A stretch of 64,000 bases of DNA from Ornithinimicrobium sp. F0845 (GCF_023015765.1 NZ_JALKAL010000005.1:124001-188000); one strand, 5' to 3'; numbered from the stretch's first letter, positions 32,434 through 44,868 are shown. The notes: a model not told the origin generated them from the letters alone. Numbers and translations are program-made.

Positions 32434-33126
32434 ATGATCGGAGCCCAGGTGTCTCGTTCTCCACGATACCGATGGGTGGCAAGTGCAGGCATCCTGTGTT
32501 TGGCTTTGTCAGCATGTTCTGGCGCGCCGGGTGATGTCGATGTCGTTGCAGGGGAGCACGATCGAGTCCCGACGCCGAGGGCTACGGAGGGCAGCATCCA
32601 GACCCCGCAGAGTGAAGAAACAGGTGATGATGGGTCGGCTGAGTTCTCGCGGGTAAAGATGTACACGAGCCTCAAGGAGATGGCTCATGACAGTAGTACC
32701 ATCGGGATTTTCCAGTCTACCGGTGAGATCAATTATGACACCATTGCAGGCTCGGCCATCGCAGTCGTGACGCTCGAACTTGCGGAGCCGATCGCCGGTG
32801 AGCGGCCCGAGCAAGTACGGGTGGCGACGTTTGCCCACGATGAGTCGGGGAGTCTCCTTCTGGGTGAGCCCGGGGAGTACCTGCTCTTCCTCAAACCCTG
32901 GGTAATCCGGGGGGAGCAGGTGAGCGAGCGGTGGCTCGCCACCGACGATTGGTCGGGCATCTACACCTCGGGCAACTCCGGTGGCAGCTGGGTGCGTTAC
33001 GACAGCGAGGCCACTGAACTGCCCGAGTCAGTGAGCATCGGCGAGCTCGACGATCTGTCCACACGGTCAACCCCGGAGATCGTCGCCGAGGTCGTGGAAG
33101 ATCAGACTGGCCGGAGTCAGCGCTGA
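32434..33126 (+). CDS. Putative secreted lipoprotein (unknown family)
   Basis: 230 residues with a type II signal: positive N-region (RSPRYRW), hydrophobic core and the lipobox LALSACS (Cys at ~29). The mature part is acidic, with YTSLKEMAHDSSTIGIFQSTG, VVTLELAEPIAGERPEQVRVATF and GEYLLFLKPW; it resembles small actinobacterial lipoproteins with a strand-rich domain, but I cannot name it. Base composition from about 32,300 to 33,130 is clearly lower in GC than its surroundings, and codons such as ATT, AAA, GAT and AGT are common, suggesting acquisition. Start ATG 32434 is tentative; GTG 32449 is an alternative. Confidence 0.7.
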   Translation: MIGAQVSRSPRYRWVASAGILCLALSACSGAPGDVDVVAGEHDRVPTPRATEGSIQTPQSEETGDDGSAEFSRVKMYTSLKEMAHDSSTIGIFQSTGEINYDTIAGSAIAVVTLELAEPIAGERPEQVRVATFAHDESGSLLLGEPGEYLLFLKPWVIRGEQVSERWLATDDWSGIYTSGNSGGSWVRYDSEATELPESVSIGELDDLSTRSTPEIVAEVVEDQTGRSQR

Positions 33127-33267
33127 TACGGACCTGACTGAGCGGCATGAACCCGGGTTGCGCAGCGACCATCACCTGGCCTGGGGCCGGGTGAGTCCGT
33201 GACCCAGCGAGGGTCTGGTATCTGGACCTGGTCGGCCAGCGTCGGGGCTATGCCGCACACTTGACCC

Positions 33268-34272
33268 ATGGTGCTCGCTTCTGGGATCGGATCGTGGCCC
33301 GGGACCGACATCCGGGATGCTCTTCGCGTCGTGCGCGACGCGCTGACCGAGGCACCCGACGGCGTGACGACGCTGCCCTACCTGCCCGAGCTGCCGGCCC
33401 GGGGCCCGGGCGCCGACATGGTGGGCCGCTCCGCCGGGCTGCTGGTGGACCTGCCCGTCGACATGCCGCCGCAGGGCTGGCGCCTGGTCGACCGGCCCGG
33501 GCGGGACGCCGAGCGCACCACCTCACTGTGGCGCCAGGACCTGGACGAGCTGGCCGAGGCCTTCGACGGTTGGTCCGGCCCGCTGAAGCTGCAGGTCACC
33601 GGCCCGTGGACGCTGGCGGCGGCGCTCTGGCTGCCGCTGGGGGACCGCGTGCTCTCCGACGCGGGGGCCACCCGCGACCTGGCCGAGTCCCTCGCCGAGG
33701 GAGTCCGCGCTCACGTCACCGAGGTGGCGCGGCTCCTGCCCGGCACCAGCCTGACCCTGCAGGTCGACGAGCCATCGCTGCCCGCCGTCCTCGCCGGGCA
33801 CGTCAGGTCCGACTCCGGCTATCGCGTGCTCCCCGCGCCCGACGCCAGCCAGGCCGAGCACGTCCTCGGCACCGTGCTGACGGCCGCCCGGGACGCCGGC
33901 GCCGCCACCGCCGTCCACTGCTGCGCCGGCGACCCACCCGTCGCGCTGCTGCGCGGGGCGGGGGCCGAGGCGCTCGCCCTCGACGTCGCCACCCTGAGCA
34001 CCCGTGACTGGGACGCCGTGGCCGAGGCGGTCGAGGCCGGGACCACCCTCTGGGCGGGCGCGCTGTCGACCAGCCGCCCCACGGCATACGGCCAGGTCGT
34101 GGAGACCATCAGCACCCGATGGCACGAGCTCGGCCTGTCGCCCGCCAGCCTGGCGGACCTCGGGGTGACCCCCGCCTGCGGACTCGCCGGCACCACCCCG
34201 GACGCGGCCCGCGCGATCACCCGGGCCACGGTGGAGTCCGCCCGGGCACTGGCCGAGGTGGCGGTGCGGTGA
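33268..34272 (+). CDS. Methionine synthase II (cobalamin-independent)-like protein
   Basis: 334-residue protein related to the C-terminal catalytic barrel of MetE (UROD/MetE-like superfamily). It carries GIGSWPGTDIRDALR at the start, LQVTGPWTLAAAL, LTLQVDEPSLPAVL and HCCAGDPPVALL, the last probably matching the zinc-binding His/Cys region, and WAGALST near the end. It lacks the N-terminal half of MetE. Such short proteins lie near mnmA and ligA in related actinobacteria; their real substrate is unknown. CACACT lies 6 nt before the ATG. Overlaps the next gene as GTGA. Confidence 0.8.
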   Translation: MVLASGIGSWPGTDIRDALRVVRDALTEAPDGVTTLPYLPELPARGPGADMVGRSAGLLVDLPVDMPPQGWRLVDRPGRDAERTTSLWRQDLDELAEAFDGWSGPLKLQVTGPWTLAAALWLPLGDRVLSDAGATRDLAESLAEGVRAHVTEVARLLPGTSLTLQVDEPSLPAVLAGHVRSDSGYRVLPAPDASQAEHVLGTVLTAARDAGAATAVHCCAGDPPVALLRGAGAEALALDVATLSTRDWDAVAEAVEAGTTLWAGALSTSRPTAYGQVVETISTRWHELGLSPASLADLGVTPACGLAGTTPDAARAITRATVESARALAEVAVR

Positions 34273-35219
34273 CGGCCACCGTCCTTCCGGCGCCCGCCGT
34301 CGGCCGGGTGCCGTGGCCGGCGAAGTACGCCGCGATCGCCCTGATCTGGGGCTCCAGCTATCTGCTGATGAAGGTCGGCCTCGAGGCGATGTCCGGCGTG
34401 CAGGTGGCGACCCTCCGCGTCATGTGCGGCGGTGCGGTGCTGCTCCTGCTGCTCGGTCTCAGCGGCGGCCAGCTCCCGCGGGGACTGCGCACCTGGGGAC
34501 ACCTGTGCGTGAGCGGGACGTTGTTGTGCTCCCTGCCGTGGACCCTGTTCGCGGTCGGCGAGGAGCGCGTCGACTCCTCGATCGCCGGACTCGCCAACGC
34601 CGTCACGCCGGTGGCGACGGTCGTCTGCTCGTGGCTGCTGCTGCGCGGGGAGAAGGTCGGCCGGACCCGCGTGGTGGGGGTGGCCGTCGGGTTCCTCGGG
34701 GTGCTCCTCATCTCACAGCCGTGGGCGGCCGACCGCGGCCCGGACCCGATCGGCTTCGCGATGGTGCTGGCGGCCTCGGCGAGCTACGGCGTGGGCTGGA
34801 TCTACGTCCGCCGGTTCCTGACCCGGGCCGACCGCGGCGGGTTGTCGTTGCCGACCGCCCAGATCGTGGTGGCCATGGTGCAGATGCCCGTGGTCCTCGT
34901 GCTCTGGTGGTGGCTCGGGGCCGGGGAGTCGATCAGTATGCCGTGGACGCTCCACAGCCCCGACCCTCTCGTGCCGCTCCTGGCCGTGCTGGCCCTGGGC
35001 GTCATCGGGACCGGGCTGGCGCAGTGGCTGCAGTTCGACGTGGTGCGCGCCGCGGGCCCGACGGTGGCGACCAGCGTGACCTACCCGATCACGGTGGTGT
35101 CGGTGCTGCTCGGCGTCCTGATCCTCGGCGAGGAGCTCGGCCCGGTCGTGCTGCTCGGCGGTGCGGTGGTGCTGGTGGCCTCCCTCCTCATCGGGCGGGG
35201 TGCGCGCGGGCCGAGGTGA
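34269..35219 (+). CDS. EamA/DMT-superfamily transporter
   Basis: 316-residue inner-membrane protein with ten predicted helices in two EamA repeats: WPAKYAAIALIWGSSYLLMKVGL opens the first and ADRGPDPIGFAMVLAASASYGVGWIYVRRFL the second. TVATSVTYPITVVSVLLGVLILGE near the end is characteristic. It probably exports metabolites such as amino acids. GTG start overlapping the MetE-like stop; the pair is co-transcribed. Confidence 0.9.
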   Translation: MTATVLPAPAVGRVPWPAKYAAIALIWGSSYLLMKVGLEAMSGVQVATLRVMCGGAVLLLLLGLSGGQLPRGLRTWGHLCVSGTLLCSLPWTLFAVGEERVDSSIAGLANAVTPVATVVCSWLLLRGEKVGRTRVVGVAVGFLGVLLISQPWAADRGPDPIGFAMVLAASASYGVGWIYVRRFLTRADRGGLSLPTAQIVVAMVQMPVVLVLWWWLGAGESISMPWTLHSPDPLVPLLAVLALGVIGTGLAQWLQFDVVRAAGPTVATSVTYPITVVSVLLGVLILGEELGPVVLLGGAVVLVASLLIGRGARGPR

Positions 35220-35231
35220 GACACCCGGTGT

Positions 35232-35237
35232 TACACT
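35232..35237 (+). promoter_or_regulatory. -10 hexamer of the VapBC-type module
   Basis: TACACT followed by 5 nt and ATG 35243; a leaderless start for the antitoxin. Confidence 0.55.
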
Positions 35238-35242
35238 CCAGT

Positions 35243-35512
35243 ATGCCGACCGCTCGCCCCCGCGTGCTCGTCACGGAGACCGACGACCTCGCCGCCGCGC
35301 TGCAGCTCGCCGCCCGGGCCTGGCCGCAGGAGCGTTCCCGGGCGCGGCTGCTGACGCGACTGGCGCTGCTGGGTGGCCAGCGCCTGGCCGAGCCCAGTCA
35401 CGAGTCACGACTGAGCCGCCGCACCGCGGCGCTCGAGCAGCACGCCGGGCGGTTCGCCGGCGTGTTCCCGCCCGGCTATCGGGAGGCGCTGCGCGACGAG
35501 TGGCCGGAGTGA
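35243..35512 (+). CDS. Putative VapB-type antitoxin
   Basis: 89-residue protein encoded directly ahead of a PIN toxin with GTGA overlap. It has no obvious RHH signature; a helical TETDDLAAALQLAARAWPQERS...ARLLTRLALLGGQRLA core is visible, then RRTAALEQHAGRFAGVFPPGYR, which may be the toxin-wrapping part. The function is inferred from position and size. The leaderless promoter just upstream indicates its own transcription, separate from the EamA gene. Confidence 0.65.
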   Translation: MPTARPRVLVTETDDLAAALQLAARAWPQERSRARLLTRLALLGGQRLAEPSHESRLSRRTAALEQHAGRFAGVFPPGYREALRDEWPE

Positions 35513-35901
35513 GTGTCGTCCTGGACGCGAGCGTCCTGATCGCCTGGTTGGACCCGCAGGACGGGCACCACCACAGCGTGCTCTCCGACCTGCATGAGGC
35601 TGCGCGCGAGCAGTGGGCCATCAGCGCCCTGACGCTGGCCGAGGTGATGACCAGGGCAGCCGCTGACGAGGAGCTGCTCGCAGCGGTCGGGGAGGCCGTC
35701 GCCGACCTTGAGCTCGTGGTCGTTCCGCTGGGAGACGAGGACGCCGAGGCCCTCGCCCGGTTGCGCGCGGCATCGGGGCTGCGGATGCCCGACTGCTGCG
35801 TGCTCCTGGTGGCGTCCACGCTCGGGGGCCGGGTGCTCTCGACCGACACGCAGCTCGTGCGCAGGGCGGGGGAGCTCGGGCTGGACGCCCGGCTCCTCTG
35901 A
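35509..35901 (+). CDS. PIN-domain toxin (VapC family)
   Basis: 130-residue PIN ribonuclease. Conserved acidic residues are in VVLDASVLIAWLD (first Asp), ALTLAEVMTRAA (Glu), and RMPDCCVLLVAS and RVLSTDTQLVRRA (Asp residues). It probably cleaves tRNA or rRNA when freed from the antitoxin. GTG overlaps the antitoxin stop. All catalytic positions look intact, unlike the broken copy at 29.9-30.2 kb. Confidence 0.9.
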   Translation: MSVVLDASVLIAWLDPQDGHHHSVLSDLHEAAREQWAISALTLAEVMTRAAADEELLAAVGEAVADLELVVVPLGDEDAEALARLRAASGLRMPDCCVLLVASTLGGRVLSTDTQLVRRAGELGLDARLL

Positions 35902-35908
35902 CCCCATC

Positions 35909-35922
35909 GGGGGAAGGCCCCC
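35909..35922. terminator. Hairpin between convergent genes
   Basis: GGGGG-AAGG-CCCCC, a 5-bp GC stem in the 26-nt gap between the PIN toxin and the lipoprotein stop codons. Confidence 0.5.
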
Positions 35923-35927
35923 AGAGA

Positions 35928-36887
35928 TCAGGGGTTCATGGCCGGCGTGGCGCTGGTGTGCACGAATGGCTCGTCCTCGGCCACCCAGCTCGCGGTGACC
36001 ACGTGCAGCCCGTCGCCGAGCTCGCTGTCGGACAGGTCATACATCACGGCGCCGCCGGTGGGCCGCTCGGTCAGCTGCTGCGACACCTCGTCGCCGTCGT
36101 CGATGCTGGCGGTGACGGCGACGTTCGGTCCGGAGTCCTTGAGCAGCGCGAACGTGATCGGGGCGTCGGGGTTCACGACCCACGGGTCGACCCCCTCCTG
36201 GATCCCGGGGTTGAGCCAGTTCAGGCGGGTCTCGCCGGTCGCGGGGGTGATGCCCTGGTCGACGACCCAGCTCAGGCCGTCCAGCTGACGGACGGCGAAG
36301 GCGTGCGCGAACGGGTCACCGTCGCCGCCCTCGCCCCAGATACTGACCACCCGGGCGCCGTCGTGAGTCTCCTCGTAGGCCGAACGGACCGCCCACTGCG
36401 GCTCACCCGAGGCGTCGGCCAGGTCAGCGGCGAGCTCCGCGACACCGTTCTCCTCGAAGGTCTCCACGTCCGGGAAGTAGGCGATCGCCTCCGGGCTGAG
36501 CATCCCGTAGGCGGCGTCCATGTCCCCGGAGGTGACCAGCTCGACATACTGCTCGGCGGTGGTCATCGCGTCCCCGGCCCCCTCCGCGGGCGGCTCCTCG
36601 CTGGTCGGCTCGGCGGGCTCGGTGGTCGGCTCCTCGGTGGCCTCCGCGGTCGGCTCCGTGGTGGGCTCCTCGGTGGTGGGTGCCTCGGTGGTGGGCTCCG
36701 GCTCGGCCGTCGTCGGTGCGGCCTCCGTCGGGGTCTCGGCGGACGTGGTGGGCGCTTCGACCTCCGGCTCCTCCTCTGTGCCGCACGCGGTCATCAGGAC
36801 CAGTGCCGCGATCGGCAGGGTCGCCACTGCGGTGCGCCGTGACCGGCTGCGTCGGTGTGCTGCCCCCGTGTGCTGCGTCGTGTGCAT
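35928..36887 (-). CDS. Thr/Glu/Pro-rich lipoprotein, unknown function
   Basis: 319 residues. Signal peptide with lipobox LVLMTACG (Cys ~35), then an ~70-residue low-complexity tract of repeated PTTEAPTTE/PTTEPTE units (~42-105), probably an extended cell-wall linker. A C-terminal domain follows (AEQYVELVTSGDMDAAYGMLSPEAI...) resembling NTF2-like ligand-binding folds, then a second strand-rich part with FALLKDSGPNVAVTASIDDG. Surface-exposed by prediction; no enzymatic motif seen. The low-complexity tract is built from short direct repeats, so its length is likely variable. Confidence 0.75.
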   Translation of the reverse strand: MHTTQHTGAAHRRSRSRRTAVATLPIAALVLMTACGTEEEPEVEAPTTSAETPTEAAPTTAEPEPTTEAPTTEEPTTEPTAEATEEPTTEPAEPTSEEPPAEGAGDAMTTAEQYVELVTSGDMDAAYGMLSPEAIAYFPDVETFEENGVAELAADLADASGEPQWAVRSAYEETHDGARVVSIWGEGGDGDPFAHAFAVRQLDGLSWVVDQGITPATGETRLNWLNPGIQEGVDPWVVNPDAPITFALLKDSGPNVAVTASIDDGDEVSQQLTERPTGGAVMYDLSDSELGDGLHVVTASWVAEDEPFVHTSATPAMNP

Positions 36888-37036
36888 CCTCAGTCCTCCT
36901 CCGTGCGGGGCTCCTGGCCCGCGCTGTTCGGCATCCCCGGTGGCGGGGGTGCCTCAGGTCCTCCAACGCCCCAGCCCCTCCCCACGGTTGCACGCAGCCG
37001 CCGATCACGCATCCGGGAGTATGGCGTGGGGCCGGC

Positions 37037-41610
<4,574 letters not shown>

Positions 41611-41642
41611 TCAGGGTGCACCTGTCCAGGGGACGTGACACT

Positions 41643-41802
41643 GGTGCATGTCCTGCACCGGCCCAGGCTGGTGCGTGTCCTGCACCAGCCCCAGGCCCGG
41701 GTGCGTGTCCTGCACCGGCCCCCACGGTGGTGCGTGTCCTGCACCAGTCCCGGGCCCGGTGTGTGTCCTGCACCGGCCTAGGCTCGGTGCGTCACGTGCA
41801 CC
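41643..41802. repeat. Array of six 17-bp palindromic repeats
   Basis: GGTGCGTGTCCTGCACC or close variants at 41643, 41670, 41700, 41729, 41758 and 41786 (start-to-start 27-30 bp). Each has 5-bp arms GGTGC/GCACC around GTGTCCT; the sixth has a different core (GTCACGT). Spacers of 10-13 bp are GC-rich and mutually similar (GGCCCAGGCT, AGCCCCAGGCCC). The array fills the gap between convergent ligA and the DUF488 gene, ending 4 nt before the latter's stop codon. Function unknown; a protein-binding array or multi-hairpin terminator are possible. Confidence 0.85.
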
Positions 41803-41806
41803 GATG

Positions 41807-42370
41807 TCACGTCCCCGCGACCTCCCCGTCCCAGACCACCTCGTCCGAGCCCGTCAGCCGCGCTCCCTCGCTCACCGGGTGCTCGGTGAGACGTCCGGTG
41901 TGCATCAGGTGCCGCACAGCCACCTCGTGCTGCAGGACCGCGACGTCGGCGACGATCCGCCGGTGGCAGCGCCACCAGACGGCCTCGCTGCACATCACCG
42001 CGGTGCGTCGCTCCGCGGCGCCTGCGAGCAGCTCGCGCATTGCAGCCGCGAAGTCCTCGGTGCGTGTCCCGGCGGCATAGGCACGGAACTGCGCGACGCG
42101 CCACCAGCGGTCCGGGCTGGCCGCATCCTGCTCAGCGGTCAGCCGCCGCCGTCCGCCGAGCCGCTCCTCCCAGCGGTAGGCGACACCGCGCGCGGGCAGC
42201 CACTGCTCGAGCGCCTCCCGCCGGGCATCGGGGTTGTGCCGACTGCCCGGGAAGCGTCGGATGTCCACCAGTTGCTCGATGCCGGCACCGGTCAGCAGAT
42301 CACCGAGGTCGTCCCGGTCGAGCGTGCTGTGCCCGACCGTCAGCAGTGTCGACCGGCCCATCGGACCCAT
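41807..42370 (-). CDS. DUF488 domain protein
   Basis: 187-residue protein with the DUF488 opening LLTVGHSTLDRDDLGDLL, VDIRRFPGSRHNPDARREAL and RTAVMCSEAVWWRCHRRIVADVAV, where conserved Cys/His residues are present. Function is unproven. The start is ambiguous between ATG 42370 and ATG 42361; GGTGG precedes the first. Divergent from the glutaredoxin gene across a 24-bp tandem repeat. A second, distinct DUF488 protein is encoded 640 nt away at 43010. Confidence 0.85.
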   Translation of the reverse strand: MGPMGRSTLLTVGHSTLDRDDLGDLLTGAGIEQLVDIRRFPGSRHNPDARREALEQWLPARGVAYRWEERLGGRRRLTAEQDAASPDRWWRVAQFRAYAAGTRTEDFAAAMRELLAGAAERRTAVMCSEAVWWRCHRRIVADVAVLQHEVAVRHLMHTGRLTEHPVSEGARLTGSDEVVWDGEVAGT

Positions 42371-42456
42371 GCTGCCACCGCCGCACCGAGCTGCCACCCG
42401 CGGACGCACGGCGCGCCCGCGACCGGCGCCACGACATGCCACCTGCGCACGCACGA

Positions 42457-42512
42457 CATACTCCGCGGCCGGCCCCACGGCATACTCCGCGGCCGGCCCC
42501 ACGGCATACTCC
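42457..42512. repeat. Perfect 24-bp tandem repeat (2.3 copies)
   Basis: Two identical 24-bp units (42457-42480 and 42481-42504) starting CATACTCCGCGG and ending GGCCCCACGG, plus the first 8 bases of a third. It lies in the 214-bp divergent region between the DUF488 and glutaredoxin genes, and each junction creates the over-represented word GGCATAC. Direct identity implies recent duplication. Confidence 0.85.
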
Positions 42513-42584
42513 CCGATGCGACCGAGACACGGCTCCGGCGCGCGGGGGATGCGCCATCACCCTGCGCGGCGGCAGCATGGAGGC

Positions 42585-43013
42585 ATGCGCTGGTTGTGGC
42601 TGCCGATGCTGGCCTTCTTCGCCTACCTGACCGGTGAGGCGGCCTGGGAGCAGCGGTGGGCGCTCGCGGCGGTCTACGCGGTGGTGGGTATCGGACTCTC
42701 CTACTGGCTCAGCCCGTGGCAGGGTGGGAGGAGTCGGCGACACGAGGAGGTCCTGGCGATGCCGGAGTCGGAGCGGCAGGTCGTCATCTACTGGCGGCCC
42801 GGCTGTCAGTACTGCATGCGCCTGAAGTCCTCCCTCGGGGACCTGCGCGACAAGGCGCTCTGGGTCAACATCTGGCAGGACGACGACGCCGCCGCCTTCG
42901 TGCGCAGCGTCAACGACGGCAACGAGACCGTGCCGACCGTGGTCATCGACGGCGAGGCGCACACCAACCCCGACCCCGGTATGGTCCGCGAGCGGCTGGA
43001 GGCACCGGCATGA
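42585..43013 (+). CDS. Membrane-anchored glutaredoxin/mycoredoxin-like protein
   Basis: 142 residues. Two hydrophobic helices at the N-terminus (MRWLWLPMLAFFAYLTGEAAW; WALAAVYAVVGIGLSYWLS) are followed by a cytosolic thioredoxin fold with the redox motif WRPGCQYCMRLK, the cis-Pro region ETVPTVVIDGEA and NIWQDDDAAAFVRSVN, as in Mrx1-type mycoredoxins that use mycothiol. The membrane anchor is the unusual part. ATG 42585 precedes the first helix. ATGA overlap with the downstream DUF488/YeaO gene suggests a joint redox or detoxification role. Confidence 0.85.
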   Translation: MRWLWLPMLAFFAYLTGEAAWEQRWALAAVYAVVGIGLSYWLSPWQGGRSRRHEEVLAMPESERQVVIYWRPGCQYCMRLKSSLGDLRDKALWVNIWQDDDAAAFVRSVNDGNETVPTVVIDGEAHTNPDPGMVRERLEAPA

Positions 43014-43357
43014 CCGAGATCTCCATCCGGCGCGTCTATGACGGTGCACCTCCCGGGTGGCACCCGATCCTGGTCGACCGCCTCTGGCCGCGCGGGATCG
43101 CCAAGGACGACCTGCGGGTGAGCTGGCTCCAGGAGGTCGGGCCGTCCACGGAGCTGAGGAAGTGGTTTGGCCACGACCCGGCGAAGTTCGAGGAGTTCGC
43201 CGAGCGCTACCGGGCTGAGCTGGAGGGCTCCGACGCGTTCGACGAGCTGCTCGAGGAGGCACGTGGCCACCAGCGGGTTGTCCTGCTCTACAGCGCCAAG
43301 GACGAGGAGCACAACCAGGCGGTCGTGCTCGCTGACCTGCTGCGCCAGCGGCAGTAG
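43010..43357 (+). CDS. DUF488 family (YeaO-like) protein
   Basis: 115-residue small protein of the YeaO branch: RRVYDGAPPGWHPILVDRLWPRG, WLQEVGPSTELRKWFGHDPAKFEEF and VVLLYSAKDEEHNQAVVLADLL. Function unknown; related proteins accompany redox or stress genes. Translationally coupled to the glutaredoxin gene (ATGA). Confidence 0.88.
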   Translation: MTEISIRRVYDGAPPGWHPILVDRLWPRGIAKDDLRVSWLQEVGPSTELRKWFGHDPAKFEEFAERYRAELEGSDAFDELLEEARGHQRVVLLYSAKDEEHNQAVVLADLLRQRQ

Positions 43358-43382
43358 CCCATCGCGGGTCGGCAAGCCGCCA

Positions 43383-43388
43383 TAGGCT
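43383..43388 (+). promoter_or_regulatory. -10 hexamer of the Mak-cap gene
   Basis: TAGGCT, identical to the glgX hexamer, with 7 nt to ATG 43396 (leaderless). Confidence 0.6.
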
Positions 43389-43395
43389 TTCGCCC

Positions 43396-44037
43396 ATGGC
43401 GATCATCCACCGCGCAACCCTCACCCCGACCAAGCTCGAGCTCATCGGGCCCTGGCTCGACCAGCAGCAGTGGGGCGGCAGCGGCGACCTGGAGCTCGTC
43501 GGTTCCTACCGCTTCGACGACCCCGCGGGAGAGGTCGGCGTCGAGGCGTTGCTGGTCCGACGGGGAAGCAGCAGCACCGTGCTGCACGTGCCGCTGACCT
43601 ATCGCGCAGCACCCCTGGAGGGTGCACAGGAGCACCTGGTCGGCACGACACAGCACTCGGTGCTGGGACAGCGCTGGGTCTACGCCGCGTCGGGTGACCC
43701 GGTCGCCCTCGGCTGCTACGCCCGTGCGCTGGCCGGGCAGCAGGACCAGGCCAGTTTCGAGGTTTACGACGGCGACACCCTGGTCACAGTCCGGGACCAG
43801 ACCGTGCGGCTTACCCTCGAGCCCGGGCCGGCCACCGAGACCGACCCCCGGCTGGCACAGGTCGTGGACGATGTCGAGGGCACCCACCGGCTCGTGGCGA
43901 ACTGGGAGGGTGGCAGCGGAGCAGTCGCGGCCGGGAGCGCTGCCTATGTGCACGTCTCGGCGCCGCTCGGACTCACGATGGACACGGCGAACACCGCAGA
44001 CGTCCTGGAGTCCCTCGATGACGAGGACGACGGCTGA
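43396..44037 (+). CDS. Stand-alone maltokinase N-terminal cap-like protein
   Basis: 213 residues similar to the first ~120 residues of the Mak half of Mak-GlgB in this same window: IGPWLDQQQWGG, VGSYRFDDPAGEVGVEALLV, LHVPLTYRAAPLEGA and GTTQHSVLGQRWVYAASGDPV line up with [26 protein letters not shown] and [20 protein letters not shown]. No kinase core follows; the C-terminal ~90 residues are acidic. Proteins of this cap-only type are known in actinobacteria without an assigned role; regulation or binding of Mak or of a sugar is inference. Convergent with the next gene (9-nt gap). Confidence 0.8.
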   Translation: MAIIHRATLTPTKLELIGPWLDQQQWGGSGDLELVGSYRFDDPAGEVGVEALLVRRGSSSTVLHVPLTYRAAPLEGAQEHLVGTTQHSVLGQRWVYAASGDPVALGCYARALAGQQDQASFEVYDGDTLVTVRDQTVRLTLEPGPATETDPRLAQVVDDVEGTHRLVANWEGGSGAVAAGSAAYVHVSAPLGLTMDTANTADVLESLDDEDDG

Positions 44038-44046
44038 CAGATCCGG

Positions 44047-44868
44047 TCAGCCCAGCCCGCCGACCTCGTGGATCTCGTTGGTGAAGGCGGTGCGGGCCCG
44101 GTCGCCGTCCTGCGGCTCGACGTTGACGACGATCCCGGTCTCCACATCGAGGGAGACCCAGTATGCCGAGGGGTAGCCGGCGACCTCCGCCTGCGACGGC
44201 GCCCTCTCATCCCCTGTGGTGAACTCCAGGGCCTGGCTGACCGCGCCGAAGAGCAGGGCACAGCACGAGCACCGCGGGTCGTAGCCGTCACCGAGGTCCT
44301 CGCTCGTGGCCGGCAGCGGGCGGCAGGTCGCGGTCCAGGTGAGCCGTCCGAAGCGTTCGCGGGTGTGCACCTCGCTCACCTCGACGCCGCGGGACAGCTC
44401 GACGGGGTCAAGCATCGCCACCCACCGGTAGTCGTGCCACATCGGGTCGTCGTAGTCCGCCGCGAACGGTCGCTCCAGCACCAGGCCGTCGGGTCGCCGC
44501 ACCGGATCGACATCCTGGGGCGGCACGATCGGGGGGTCCGACTGGGTGTCGCGGGGTGCGAGGCCCGGCACCGCGGCCCAGCGCCCGCCCGGCCGGAGGC
44601 TGCGGCGTGGCAGCAGGCGACGCAGCCCGGTGGGAGGCTCCTCGAAGTAGAGCACCGAGCGGCTGTAGGGCACGCCGGTCTCGACGTGGCGCTCGCCGCC
44701 GACCAGCACCTCCAGGTGCCCCGGCCTGCGCAGCCACGCCTCGACCGGCGCCCCGTCGTGGGGCCGGTGGGTGAAGTGAAGGGTGCCGAACCGCCACGGC
44801 GAGGACCGCGCGAGGGCCTGGAAGTCGTCCGGCCCCGGCGCGTCCGGGAGAGGTGAGGTGCTCGGCAT
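44047..44868 (-). CDS. Conserved hypothetical protein (273 aa)
   Basis: Soluble, no signal peptide. Recognisable blocks are FGTLHFTHRPHDGAPVEAWLR, RSVLYFEEPPTGLRRLLPR, VLERPFAADYDDPMWHDYRW and a Cys-rich GYDPRCSCCALLFG, which could bind metal, then GYPSAYWVSLDVETGIVVNVEPQDGD. I know no name for the family; it looks like an actinobacterial protein of unknown function. CAGGAT lies 7 nt before ATG 44868 as a weak -10. Divergent from gatC. Confidence 0.75.
   Translation of the reverse strand: MPSTSPLPDAPGPDDFQALARSSPWRFGTLHFTHRPHDGAPVEAWLRRPGHLEVLVGGERHVETGVPYSRSVLYFEEPPTGLRRLLPRRSLRPGGRWAAVPGLAPRDTQSDPPIVPPQDVDPVRRPDGLVLERPFAADYDDPMWHDYRWVAMLDPVELSRGVEVSEVHTRERFGRLTWTATCRPLPATSEDLGDGYDPRCSCCALLFGAVSQALEFTTGDERAPSQAEVAGYPSAYWVSLDVETGIVVNVEPQDGDRARTAFTNEIHEVGGLG

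Noticed and set aside
41643-41802. CRISPR array
   Set aside because: Repeats of 17 bp, spacers of 10-13 bp similar to one another, and no cas genes.
41616-42080. Cys/Pro-rich repetitive ORF (repeated CPAPAPG, VSCTGP)
   Set aside because: It is only the translation of the 17-bp repeat array in successive frames; no start signals or homologues visible.
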